A stretch of DNA of 64,000 nucleotides, from NCBI RefSeq assembly GCF_034190915.1, contig NW_026947496.1:26568001-26632000 (forward strand), read 5' to 3'. Made by a program: the position numbers and the translations under genes. The notes beneath the pieces were generated by a model. It did not search any database. It was not told where the DNA came from and saw only the letters and a list, made by a program, of their open reading frames with translations. This stretch comes from Cavia porcellus. Taxonomy: Eukaryota; Chordata; Mammalia; Rodentia; Caviidae. Shown here piece after piece: positions 36,715 through 48,079 of the stretch (position 1 is its first letter; each line of letters begins with the position of its first letter).

Positions 36715-37700
36715 GGTTGCTAGGCGAACAATTACATACAGGACATATAACTTACAGTATTACTTATAATGGTCATTCAAGGAGTCAAATACAAAGACGA
36801 TACAGGAAATCTGTCCATAACATTAAAGATGTAGGAAATCCAGCAGAGGGCCTGGATCCCATGGCAATAACCTACATCAGGACAGCTGAAAACCTAGAGC
36901 CCACGACAATGACCCATGTGAGTCTGTCCCACAGATCTGTATTGGGAAGGCCCAAGGTCAGCAGTAGAAGCTACAAAGTCTATGCCAGCGGGGTGAAGTA
37001 TTTGCCAGCAGACTGAGGGTTCTGTCCTGGACCCAAGAAGCCACGCTCAAAAAAAGGCCAGAGCTTCCCTGAAAAGTACCACAGCCATTCTCAGCAACAA
37101 TGAGGTCCCCAGCTCCTCCGACTATGAGAACAGCTGAGTTCATGTCAGGAAGCCATCATGACAGACATCTCCTGGTGATTAAACAACACACATCTTCCCC
37201 TCTCGAGCCAGGAAGCTATGCTCAAAATAAAGGCCAGCCAGAGCTTCTCTAAAGTGAACCGCAGCCATTCTCAGCAATAAATTCCCAATGAAAACAGCCA
37301 ACTTCTTATCAGGAGAAACAAGGTGTCCAAACAACAACTTTTAGAACTCACAGTGCTTCTTTGTCCATGTGTCATGTTTATGCTGGCGACAGTCCTCAGG
37401 TGGGCCATCCACACTCAGGACCTCGATAACTCAGTTCAGCTGGTGTTTAAGTTCACCACCAGTTACCAAGCTACTACGTGTATTTAGGCTGATGACCTGT
37501 GACCCTAGCTTCTTTGCTCATCCTGTCAAAGAAGCCAGTGTTGTAGCAGTCCACGCGCTCCGAAGGCAGTGGCGAAACCAGAGAACTGGTACACTGAGGG
37601 AGATGCTTTAAGCAATGGGACCCGTCATAGAAGGTCTGCTCTGTGATAGATTTTATGTCAGTTACCTGCTCTCTCTTAAGCAGGAGAAGTTCGACTGTGG
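36715..37700 (-). repeat. Unclassified interspersed repeat, copy 2 (inverted relative to 7.4-8.3 kb)
   Basis: Read on the minus strand, it follows copy 1 block by block, including the internal duplication: two related segments near 37290 and 37110, about 180 bp apart, each containing a 'ctgagaatggctg' block. The blocks 'ggcatagactttgtagctt' and 'ttatggacagatttcctg' match copy 1 in order. The 91-codon minus-strand frame at 37474-37749 is part of this repeat or its edge. It could be MaLR internal sequence or another LTR family. Confidence 0.65.
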
Positions 37701-38945
37701 GCTGCTGACCCCCTGCCTTCAACAATGCTGTGTGGATCACTAACCACAAAATAATCTTCCTTTCAGAATATAATCAGGGAACTTGCAACATATCTGCAAA
37801 TGTTTTCATGTTTTTGGTTTTTTTTGTCTAAAATGGTAGGAATTCATTAACAACTCTTTGTATACTAGTACCAGTGACAGATAACAACAGATGAAATTAT
37901 TTAACTGTCCTGAGCAATTTGTCTATTTATTTGCTTCAACTTTCCAAATTTCCTGTGAGATGCATTACTCCCCTGACAGAGAACTTGACATGTAGACTTC
38001 ATGTAAATTTCCCAAGATAAATGTTATTAAGGGCAAGGGAGAGTTTTAGAGCCAGAAAGTCTGATTGTCTGGCCTATGCAGTCCATGACTTTCCCCAAAT
38101 TGCTCTCTCATAAGGCTAATATTTTCTTAAGTTGTAATGAAAATTTTCACTTTTTTCTTATGTATATCCAATCTTAATTAGTTGTGTATATTAATTTTAA
38201 GCATAGACTAGCTACTCAATTACTTTTACTCACAACTCTGTACATTTTATTTTCTATTTTACATAAGAAGGGCATTTTATTCCTCTCAGGGAAAAAAATA
38301 AAACAAAACAGAGACACCGTTTGTCTGGCATCAGACCACAAGTTACATACTAAAAGTAAACATGAATGTAATTACCTAGAAGAGATGGCTCTTGTCGAGG
38401 TATGGAAAGAACTATATACCTCTGTCCCCAGATTTTCTACTTGACAGTGTCTTGAGCAACTTTATAAAATATTTCCTATTACTATCTCAAGAATACCAAC
38501 TCTTCAAAATAATTTAAATTTTAAGAATCTTGCAAGCCCAATTCTATCTACGTTCTAAACTGTAGATACTTCTCTGAGGACAAAGCTATTTTAAAAAAGA
38601 AAGCCAAATTTTGGGAGAGGGTACAAGGGCTGAGGCAGAAGGTCAGAAGAGGACATAATCATATTGTTCAAAAAGACCACATCCTCCATTAGAAATCTAA
38701 TGTGAACCATTAATGTATTTCTTTTACATTTTCTGGGAGTCACATGGAAGAAAAAAAGGAAAGTTAATTTTGATGGTGTATTTTTTATGCCTCTAATGTG
38801 AAATTAAAGAGTACTCCGAACAAATAATTTATTAAACACGAAGATGGTAGTAAAAGAAACATTGCCAACAATCCACCTCAACCTGCTCTCTCATGTGGAC
38901 TAAGCATGTGACAGCAGGTTTAAGAAGGAGGATAATGGAAGCCCC
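37701..38945. other. Unassigned
   Basis: No recognised gene or repeat. The 86-codon frame at 38184-38444 has no motif. Confidence 0.4.
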
Positions 38946-38978
38946 TGGGTATGGATGGGTATGGATGGGTATGGATGG
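38944..38978. repeat. 10-bp tandem repeat, three units
   Basis: 'gggtatggat' repeated three times followed by a partial unit. Confidence 0.95.
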
Positions 38979-38984
38979 CATCAA

Positions 38985-39254
38985 TCAATAGACTTCTCCT
39001 AAATAGACTATACTGGGACACAGAGAGGGCAGACTGCTGCTTCTGCCACCGCTCACTGCTCACTGAGTCATGGTCCCCCACCTGCATTGCCACGAACTCT
39101 TTCTCCTCTCCAGTGTCCCTCTGCTGTACTGCCCTGCTTGGAGCCAGCCAAGTTTGGTCTGAAACCTCTACAAACTGTGAGCTGAAATAAACCTTTCTTC
39201 CTTAATGTTGGGTGTCAGGTATTTTGTCATAGCAGTGAGAAAAGTAATGAAGAC
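38985..39254 (+). mobile_element. MaLR LTR, 3' part
   Basis: Ends with the same block as the 6.2 kb LTR: 'aactgtgagctgaaataaac', 'ctttcttccttaatgttggg', 'attttgtcatagcagtgag' and 'aaagtaatgaagaca'. The 5' start is unclear and seems lost near the 10-bp tandem repeat. The 79-codon frame at 38951 lies inside it. Confidence 0.75.
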
Positions 39255-39997
39255 ACACACAGATTCCATCTTTCTTGTTATTTTCTGAAGCAGTTCTAAG
39301 GCCTCTATTGTGAACATCATCACAAGATTGATGCAAACATGATTAATGCCGATGTGAACAAACCTCAGTGAAAGGCAGCCTCCAACAGCATTATTGTAGG
39401 TCCTCTTGTGCCGTATTCACTCTAGTGGGTGCCACCTTGTGACTTCTGACTGTCCTCCAAAGTCAAAATTGCCACAAAAAAGCAGCCACTACAGCACAAC
39501 TAAAGATATTATACGTTATAAGTATGCTTGAAAATAATTTTTAAAATAGCATGCCTTTTACAGTACATCTTCAAAATTGAGGTTAGCACACTTTATCCTG
39601 GATGGCTACACTTAAAGGACTCTGTAGTCACCTGTGGTATGTAGCTACCATGTTTGTGCAGCAGGCAACTCAGTGCTAAGACCTAGTTCTTGGATGAAAA
39701 ATAAAACCAGGTTTTTAAGCAAATTAGGAAGAAACAGATCAGTGAATATTTCTAATATCCAAGGAACAATCCTCAAGGTCATCACCGTTTATACCCACTA
39801 CCATGCCATTTCTCTCAACTCTGTGTAATCTAACAGAGATGTTCTTTAGAAAAAATTTGGATTTAAATAATGTAAAATACTTTTATTATTTTTTAAAATA
39901 GGAATTATTAATATAGTTGTTTTCCATTAAATTTATTTTAAAAACTGATTGAAATAATTGCATAATATCCTGTGTGAGGTTTTTTTTTTTTTCCACA
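39255..39997. other. Unassigned
   Basis: Follows the MaLR LTR and could be decayed internal sequence, but the primer-binding-site-like start seen at 6589 is not recognisable here. Confidence 0.35.
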
Positions 39998-40100
39998 TTT
40001 TTTTTTTTGTCTTTTTCATTTTTATTGGTACCAGGGATCGAACTCACAACCACATGCTTGCAAGGCAGGTGCTTATGCCACTGAGCTAAATCCCCATCCC
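39998..40100 (-). mobile_element. ID-type SINE
   Basis: In antisense: a T-rich tail, 'ggtaccagggatcgaactc' (intact box B complement), 'gcttgcaaggcaggtgctta' and 'ccactgagctaaatcccc' (box A complement). One of the better-preserved ID copies in the window. Confidence 0.88.
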
Positions 40101-40409
40101 TTTTTACACCTTTAAAAAAAAGTATCTGGCTATTAGCATCTAGTATAATTTTTCATATTTATCAACAATGTTTGATGCAGTCCTGTCAAAAAGTTATTTC
40201 CTTGTCTAATTAGTCATACACATCTATAATTTCTTCTATGATACAACAAAATCATTCTCTAGAAATCTAATAGCAATGGTATTCAGGAGGATAGCTCCAA
40301 TGCCACTCTGTCCAATCCAACTGTAATTTATAAATGGCTTTTCCAGTTTGTGAGATTTTACTTTATATATTTATGTTTGTTTTTCCATCCACTTTTCTTT
40401 AATTGCAAA

Positions 40410-40480
40410 TAAGAAAGAGAGAGAGACAAACAGAGAGAGACAGACAGACAGACAGAGAGAAGAGAAAAAGAGAGCAAGAG
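40410..40480. repeat. Purine-rich (GA)n/(GACA)n repeat
   Basis: Mixed GA and GACA units such as 'agacagacagacagacagag'. The 68-codon Arg/Glu-rich frame at 40403 is a product of this tract. Confidence 0.9.
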
Positions 40481-40509
40481 AAGGCCATTTTTTATTATGT
40501 GGTTCTTTT

Positions 40510-40860
40510 TAAAAAACTTAAGCAAATTCTTCATATATTCAAGGAATCACTTATTTTTTATGACAAGTGTTGCAAATATTTCTCTGTTTTAAGAAATATA
40601 TTAAGGTAATTTTTGGTATTCATTGTTTTGGAGTTATATACATTAATATTTTCTTATTTTTTTCTCAAGAATAAGAATAAGAATAAAAATAATAATGCCT
40701 ACCCTTTCATGTTCATATTTAAAAATATTTTTCTCCCTTAAGTATTAATCTGTTTCATTCTGCTATTTTATAGTGATTTTTTTCTACATTTAATGTCTCA
40801 ACCTATATAGACTTTATTTTTTGAGAAAGCCTGGAAATTAAATACATGTTTAACTTATTT
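40510..40860 (-). mobile_element. Possible old LINE-1 fragment
   Basis: 'cttcatatattcaaggaatc' and 'gttgcaaatatttctctgtt' recall the antisense ORF2/3'UTR region of old L1. Weak, ends unknown. Confidence 0.35.
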
Positions 40861-41228
40861 ATCAGTAGATTCTACAAGTTACTTAAAATGTAGTTAATTG
40901 CAGAAGCTCTTAGTAGCATAAAATTGGCCATTTTGTTACCTTTAAAACAATTATTCCATTTTCTTATGTTTTAAACTAGATTTTTGAAGAAAACCACTGT
41001 GAGTTTTTCCTGACTTTGGCCTAGAAGATATAAGAGAGTCATTTGGAGTTAACATATTCTCTTCTTTCCCTCTAAGCAATCCAGTGAGTCAGAAAATCAG
41101 GAGAGAAGAGAGGAACAGGAATGAAAGATAAATGGAACCCTCTGTCTTCTTGCTTTGTGTGTGTGCAAAAAAACATTTCTCATCTCCATTATTGTGGGGG
41201 TCTTTTCCTTTCCTTTTCTGCCTGATAA
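40861..41228. other. Unassigned
   Basis: No recognised feature. Confidence 0.4.
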
Positions 41229-41482
41229 TTTTTTTTTTTTTTTTTTGTACTGGAAGTTGAAATCAGGACCTTGAGCTAATCAGGCAGACACTGCGCTGCC
41301 GAGCTACGTATCTCTGGCCCAATTTGTTTTGCTTTGTTTTTTTGAGACAGTATCTCACTGTGCAGTTCAGATCGACCTTGAATTCACTTTGTAGCCCCGG
41401 CTGGCTTTGAATTTACAGCATTCTCCTGTCTCAACTTTCAGAGTTCTAGGATTATAGGCATGCACCACCACACCCAGCTGCG
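41229..41482 (-). mobile_element. B1-ID dimeric SINE, well preserved
   Basis: Read on the minus strand: a B1 half with 'gctgggtgtggtggtgcatg' and 'cctataatcctagaactctg' (box A/B region), a linker 'caaaacaaattgg', then an ID half 'gccagagatacgtagctcgg' and an A-tail (T-run at 41230-41246). It is longer and cleaner than the copies at 31.0 and 50.4 kb. The order B1 then ID is opposite to the mouse B4 order of ID then B1. Confidence 0.88.
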
Positions 41483-42016
41483 GAAATGAGTTTTTTAATG
41501 CTTTGATAGAGCCCCTGTGTTTGCCATAGAAATCCAAACCAGGTCTAAACAGGATAAAATACTTCCATGGTTTTCAGGCTTGGTGTATCCAGAACCAGAA
41601 TTCCATCCTGGAGACACTGATGGAACTACAGCGTCCTCCCTTGGAGCCTGAATTTCTCATCCTCCCAATCAGCAAGCTTCTCACAACATTCTCTCTCCCT
41701 CCCCTCTCTCCTCCTTCTCTGAAGGATTCAGACATCATTTTGTTCAGAAAGATCTATAACACTGCTAAATTTCCCTTCTGAGTTTCCCTTGCACCTAAGT
41801 CCTTCCCATTATAAGAATAACAGTCCATTCCTCAACTGAATTTCATTTAAATAAATAGACAGAGAAAAAATGCTTTAAAGTTTGTTATTTAGGTCTCTCT
41901 TCTTTCATTTCAAAGGCGATTTCTTTTTCCATTTTCTTTGCAATTAATATACTTATTTAAAAATCTGAGCTAAGTGCCTGTCCCATAGTGCTATGCTGTT
42001 AACTGAAGCCGATTCC
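41483..42016. other. Unassigned, pyrimidine-biased on the plus strand
   Basis: No recognised repeat. Contains a CT-rich patch near 41690-41720 ('ctctctccctcccctctctc'). Confidence 0.4.
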
Positions 42017-42720
42017 TCACACAGCAACTGCGTTAGCATCATTGTGTTGAAAATAATGCAGTGTGTGTGCCAAGCACAAATCCATCACCAGCTTTGCAAG
42101 TGTTCCTTCCACATCATGGAGACGGCCAACAAGTTTGAGTACTGTTTCACTTACAGTTAGCAATATCTCCATAGAAAGAGGAGTGCAATTAATATACACA
42201 ACGCTTTGTCTGCACACTGGGAAGGCATAGATATTCTCTGTTGGTAGCCATTGTTCTGCACATATTTTCAGTGACATGATGCAAACATTCATTAAAAAAC
42301 CCAGCTGATGGAGTAATATCTGATTTTATTGAGACTATAGTGATGAAAAAGCCATTCTTTCTTGGTACCATCCCTGGGGTTATACTGCACACCTCTTCCA
42401 ATAATTATCTACAGCAGCAACAATCCAGTGGCTGTGTGGGATAATTGGCTCCTCCTCACTGCATTTGTGGTTAGTCAATCTGAGAATAACTGAGATCGAA
42501 CAAAGGCCACAGCGAATGCAAGACTGAGGCCCATATTGATCCAGTAGGAATGGGATGGACCTGTCAGGTCCAGGAAGAATGCGATCACACTCCCAGTGAG
42601 AGATTTCTTCCTGTAGAGAAGGGAAACAACCATCCTCTCCAGTGAAACACTTGGAATGAAAGTACCCATACTCATGAAAGATTCTAATATAACCTGAAAC
42701 ACGGAAAAGAAGGACGAGTT
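42017..42720 (-). pseudogene. Coding-like stretch of unknown origin, frames disrupted
   Basis: Three successive minus-strand open stretches in different frames (42702-42475, 42401-42189, 42292-42017) cover most of this segment. The first contains a hydrophobic run (GSVIAFFLDLTG ... GLSLAFAVAFV) resembling membrane segments. A 'gtgtttcag' that could be a splice acceptor lies just upstream, at about 42695-42703. I recognise no family. It could be a decayed gene copy, element-derived coding sequence, or chance in a less A+T-rich patch. Confidence 0.22.
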
Positions 42721-42742
42721 CTACAATTTTCCTCTTGCTTTG

Positions 42743-42746
42743 TTTT

Positions 42747-42801
<55 letters not shown>

Positions 42802-42925
42802 CTTTCTTTCTTTCTTTCTTTCTTTCAATTTTTCTCTTTCTTTCTTTCTTTCTTTCTCTCTTTCTTTCTTTTTCCTTCTTCCTTCCTTCCTTCCTTCCTT
42901 CCTTCCTTCCTTCCTTCCTTCCTTT
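42743..42925. repeat. (CTTT)n/(CCTT)n polypyrimidine tract
   Basis: About 180 bp of nearly pure pyrimidine on the plus strand, mostly CTTT units with a few CT and 'aattt' interruptions, then about eleven CCTT units at 42880-42923. The 211-codon minus-strand frame at 42380-43015 and the Phe/Leu/Ser-rich plus-strand frames arise from this repeat and are not genes. Confidence 0.97.
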
Positions 42926-44844
42926 CTTCATTTCTTTCTCCCCTTCACCGCTCTCTCTTATTTGTAATGTTATGAAAACATTATATTGAAATTCTCTGTG
43001 TTTTTCAGTTTCCATTAGCCTATTAGAGTGTTTTTTTAAAAATCAGTGTATTAACATTTCAGGGCTTTGCTTAATAGCTTTCAGCTAAAAAGAGAAAAAG
43101 CAGTCCACTTGGTGTATATGAAACAAGCAGCACTTGCATTGGAAAACTCCAAAACACACAAACCAAGAACTAGCTGTAACCACACAAGTATGGAAAATGG
43201 TGCACAAAATGTCCATGAAGTGTCCATATTACACAAACAGAACCCGAGGTATCTCAGCAGCTACATGCCCAGTGTTATGAAATTAGATATCAATGCTGAA
43301 GAATTACCAGATAGATATTCAGTCAGTATTTTGTTATAAAATTCTTTACATGGAATATTGAAGAAGTAACTATATTTAACTTATAAACTTAACATCTTTG
43401 TTTCCTAATAGTCTATCCCAACACTAAGAAGACTCAAGAAAATTGTACGTTACATAAATTTACAGAGTGCCTTAAAAAAAAAAAACACTAAGAATAGCCC
43501 AAAAATGTAAGCTGAAAGCAAGTAAAAGGCAGAATATGAGAAAATGTACAGAAGAATAATTACTTTCAATTCCTTCACCTCAAGATTGGATACAGGAAAG
43601 TGCTTTTGTAATAAGGAAGAAAATTTTGGAGTAAATTAATGTCTTCTTGCAGAGTGCTACAAATTATTTACAACACAGTGATGACTTTGCTCTTCAGATC
43701 AAAACTTTCAGACTTTATGCTTCTTGTTGCACTAAATCTCGATATTTTTCTTTAATATTTGAAATCCATTTTTAATGAGCCATTACCTTAGATGGTGAAT
43801 ATAGATCCCTCTTCAGTAGCATGGAAGTTACTGATACCGCTCTGCTATTTAGTGTACCCAGTATATGCAGTTACTATTCTTCTAGACATCATTTTCCTAG
43901 CAGTGATTTCCCTTCTCCCTCAAGATACACAAAGTCTGCCCTACTTTGGAGAGCCATTCAGTGTCTAGGATCCTCTGCAGCAACTTCAAGCCTTAGTGAT
44001 TCCTTGTACCTTCTATGAAGTCTCTAGCTACAATACCAGTTTTCCTTATGGCAAGTGACAAGTCTAAGGCCTTTTCGGTTTAAAAGAGATGAGATGGCAG
44101 GACTGAGAGATGACCAAATCAGGATATGTAAATAGAGGCACAAAAAAATTTGAGGACAGACTTAATATAGGTGCCATACTAAGAACTACAGAACTACAGA
44201 ATTGGGAACTGGAAAAGAATTTTGGGGATCTTTTGAGTTTGGAGTTGAAAGAGCAGGTTAGAAGGAAAGGATATATTTAACCCTTCAGATATGCCATGCT
44301 TAGAGTTTTGTGATTGGAAGAAGTCGTGCTGCTCATACAGTCATTCTGCTCATTGGATATAGATATGAGTGTACAGTTTAAGAATGAGATTTACTAGTCA
44401 AACACAAAGACAACATTTATAGAGACAAGCAACTATAAGGATGGGAGTTGTACATGGAATAGTCCAGGAATGAGGACTTCTGTGACATTAATGGTCTCAA
44501 GTAATAATGTTATTCCATGATCTGATATGGACAATAAATTCATTGGCAAGCAAGACAGCAGGCATCCCACTTATCCGTTTGTATCTGAAAGAAAGCTAAG
44601 TTTTAGGAGATGAACTGTGTGTTGAAATAGGAATATTGAATCATAACCATGACATCATAAGACATGATTTCTTAGTTATCAATATCTAATATTTAGGATG
44701 TTCATATATATGCGTTTTCTCGGTGAAGTTCTAGATTATACCTGCCACTTCTGGCTATTATCTGTACTAAGTGCCTCTGAGTTATTTCTTTTTGCCTAAT
44801 AAATAATAGGACCACATTACCTGCCCGTAATGATCACATGTTAC
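42926..44844. other. Unassigned
   Basis: No recognised gene or repeat over 1.9 kb. A 90-codon frame at 43067-43339 has no motif. Confidence 0.4.
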
Positions 44845-44945
44845 ATGATTGGTACCATTCTGAATATTTTATGAGTTAACATATTTGAATTGCACAGTAA
44901 CATTTAAAGGCAAATAGTAAATTATTTTAATTTCCCATATTCCAG
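44845..44945 (-). mobile_element. MIR remnant
   Basis: 'attttatgagttaacatat', 'gcacagtaacatttaaagg' and 'ttattttaatttcccatatt' match the antisense MIR 3' half in order. Confidence 0.5.
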
Positions 44946-46559
44946 TCATCATGTTAAGTACAAATTATATTATTTTAAAATGCCTATTTCAGTCCCTGAC
45001 CAGTATAGCTTTGTGTCACCACCATGATTTGTGCTATGGTGCCAAAAGTTTGACCAACAGTGTTTCTACACTACCAGTACAAATATCAATACAGTGAAAA
45101 ACACAAGCAATGTCTTAGTACTATTATAAGAAGTTTTTAGTTATTGGCCCCCTGTAAGGTTCTCAGGAACTATCAGAGCTCTACAAGCAATGCTAAGTAC
45201 TATTATTATCTCTTTTGTTAACTAGATTATGTTGATATTTTTCAAGATTTCTTAAACTTTCTTAACAAAAGCTGTTACCATCAGGTAAATTTGGATAAGA
45301 CAGGGATGTGTAATAACATGAAAAATAGTCACAATATATTATTGAATAAAAAGAGGGATTATTATTTATAACACAATTATATTTCACAAGTATATATGCA
45401 TTTATCAACATATTTAATATATGTACATACATGCATATATTAACAGATGTATGTGCATCATTTTGTGTACATGTGTGTCTGAGTTTAAACAGTGTCATTT
45501 GATAGAAGTTGTATCTAACTTTTATTTTTATTTTAAAGGAAATAAAAACAAAACTCAAAAAGCAAACAATTAAAAAACAACTGACATGTTTTTCCCTCAA
45601 AGTAAATGAAATGAGCCATGCATCTCAAAGCCAAAATGTGTGCTTTCAATAGAAATTACAATCTGGGAAAATTTGTATCTGACATCATGCACTTGATAGT
45701 TTCTTTCCAATGAGATCAGCAGTGATATTAATGGAGCATTTCTGGTATTATATGATGAAGTATAGAAACACTGGAAGATAATAAACCAATGTGTTTAAAA
45801 TAACTACCACATTACCAAAATCATACAGGAGTTAAAAAACGATGTTTAAGGCAAAACAATGAATTTTAAGATAAGTACACAAAATTCTTTGACAAGGCTT
45901 CAGATTTCACTTTGCTGTTAAACTTTAAGTAATAATAGTTGTTAGTTTTGATGTAGTATCAAAGAATATCTACAAGTATCTGAAAAGTCTAGTAAAATGA
46001 ACTTTTTCAAATGTAAAAAAATATGTTTTTCATTTCTCAGATGAGAAACAGAGTCCTGGTAATTATCTATTACAGTAACACAAATGTGTGGGTTAAGGCA
46101 GCTGTACAGAAAATTTTTGGCTAAAGTTCAGGGCTAAGGAAGTCTGTGAAGGGAAATGGCATATGGAGCAGTGGGGAGGTGTCTACTGAGAAGCATTCCT
46201 TCATATGTGGCTGTGAGTCACACTGGGTATCAAAGTCTAGCATATCAGATACTACAGAGGTACAAAGCAAAATGAGGTACACATGGTAAAATATGCTGGA
46301 GTGTGAAGTCTAAGCCATGAACCTGTTACACGGAGCACATTGGGCATTGCATTGAAATCCAAGAAAGGCAAGCTTCAAAAGTGTGGATTAAAAAACCCAT
46401 AAAAAAGTAGAATAGTTATATCAAGAATATCCACAAGTAATTTATCTTTTGCCAGAAGAAAAATGAACAGTTAGAATGGAAGACCTCATAATCCAGACTC
46501 CCCATTAATGCATACAATATCCACTGTGAAGTTTAAAAACTTACTTAGAATTTAAGAAA
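44946..46559. other. Unassigned; possible MIR pieces near 45.2 and 46.05 kb
   Basis: 'gctaagtactattattatct' (about 45193) and 'catttctcagatgagaaaca' (about 46032) recall antisense MIR. Otherwise nothing recognised. Confidence 0.3.
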
Positions 46560-46889
46560 GTGGAAAAATACATTCATTAGTCAAGAAAAAATTTTAAGAA
46601 AAACAAAGGATCTACATTTTGGAATTAAAAGAAACACATTGAAGGTATATAGCAGTGATCAAGTGAAATAACATAAAGACAGAAAGAAGACTTTATCAGA
46701 GAAGCATAACAATCACTAACATTCATGCCACAAACAATATCTGTCTAAATATACGTAGAAAAATAGAAGTCATAAGGCATGAAATAGACAAATCCACAGT
46801 CATCAAGGAAACTATCAAGGCATTCACTCAGTAATTTATACAAAATAGGATTTATAGACAAAACAATCAATAAAGATATGCAGTTACTT
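46560..46889 (+). mobile_element. Old LINE-1 ORF2 endonuclease region, left half
   Basis: Sense-strand L1 with 'gaaatagacaaatccacagt' and 'caaaacaatcaataaagata' in the order of the endonuclease-coding part. It stops near 46889 and the next L1 segment appears at about 49776 on the same strand, which points to an insertion between them. Confidence 0.62.
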
Positions 46890-47190
46890 TCCCAATCCTG
46901 GAACATAATATGCAACCTGCAATTTAAAGGAGGCTTACTTAGGCTCATGACTTCAAGGGATTCAGGCAATTGTGTGGAGGAACAAGAGCTGTTAGTTCTT
47001 GGCAGCAGAAGACAGCAGAGGAGCAAGTGGCTAAGCGTCAGGTACCTTATTTCCTAAAATGAGACCTAACCCAGAAGCCAGTTCTAGCATGATTTTTATG
47101 GATGCTTATAAGATAGGTCCTACCCCACAAATACGGCCTAGTTAAGACTGAAAACCAGACGGATGCATGTATTACATCCACCACAAGACA
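46890..47190 (-). mobile_element. MaLR LTR-like fragment
   Basis: Antisense LTR order: 'gaggcttacttaggctcatg' then 'cagcagaagacagcagagg', later 'ataagataggtcctacccca' and 'ggcctagttaagactgaaa'. Diverged, orientation judged from the 'ggctcatgacttcaagg' block. It forms the left edge of the material splitting the old L1. Confidence 0.5.
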
Positions 47191-48079
47191 TGATGGATCT
47201 ATACAATTATAAAATATTAATATATAATCTTATTGACATCAATACATATAATAAATGATAATTTATAATAAAGTATACCTAAGTATTTGGAAAATAACCA
47301 GGTGGACACCTTTGGACAAGAGAAAGTGCCTGTGTAAACAGAAGACTTAGAACTTCACTTAAGTAGATGCAAACTGCGGCCTATGTGGATGAACTGGTTT
47401 ATGTAGGTCATACTCCTTATCTATCATTGATTATGTTGCCCCTCCTCTCTTGGAAGACTCCAGTTAAAGTTTCATTTAATGAAAACTTCATTAAATGCCT
47501 GAAAGAGGCTGTGACTTGGGTGAAGGATTCATGGAATAAAATCACCGACGGCTGAGTTGGCTGTGCTATTAACAGACTACATGGGCAAGAAGTACTCATT
47601 TAAGGAGAGCTCTGTTGCTGGACAGAGGAGACTGGGACCACTTGTTCTACAGGAATGGAATCACAAAAAATTTAGGCGAAAATTCCGAATTTGGAGAGGT
47701 ACAATGATGTTACAGAAGAACATGGTAGGACTGTATTTTAATAAATGTTTTTTTCATACTTGAATAAATGGAGATTATACACATGAATAAAGTGTGATTT
47801 TTGTTCATGAATAAGTGGACAAATACAGATTATTGCACATGAATAAAAGTAGATTGTAGAAGGTGAAAATGTAAGACATTCTCTGAAAATAAGTTCAATT
47901 GACTCTTTTGGCACAAAAATTAATATAAGATTTGATCTTATTTTGGGGAAAATATGGTAGTACCAAGTCATGCATTGAAAACCCACCCAGACACAGTCAG
48001 AAGTGCACTTTACTAATCTACTATATTTTATTAATATTTGTATTTGTTTTACAATGCTGGTATTGAAAGCAAAACCTCA
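47191..48079. other. Unassigned; short hairpin and tandem repeats
   Basis: No recognised family. The 62-codon frame at 47367-47555 (ending SWNKITDG) has a coding-like feel but no identifiable family. A hairpin lies at 47473-47497 and a tandem array at 47758-47855. It may be internal or inserted sequence within the MaLR block. Confidence 0.35.
47758..47855. repeat. Degenerate tandem repeat around 'catgaataa'
   Basis: Four units of about 24-32 bp begin with 'tgaataa' at about 47761, 47784, 47808 and 47840, with similar 'gagatta/agatta' interiors. Confidence 0.7.

Noticed and set aside
42380..43015. 211-codon minus-strand frame
   Set aside because: Its middle is the translated pyrimidine tract (Lys/Arg/Glu repeats). 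Only the downstream part was kept, as a weak pseudogene candidate.
47367..47555. Possible pogo/Tigger-like transposase tail
   Set aside because: A few residues (SWNKIT) recalled this family, but no catalytic motif, terminal repeat or extended similarity could be seen.
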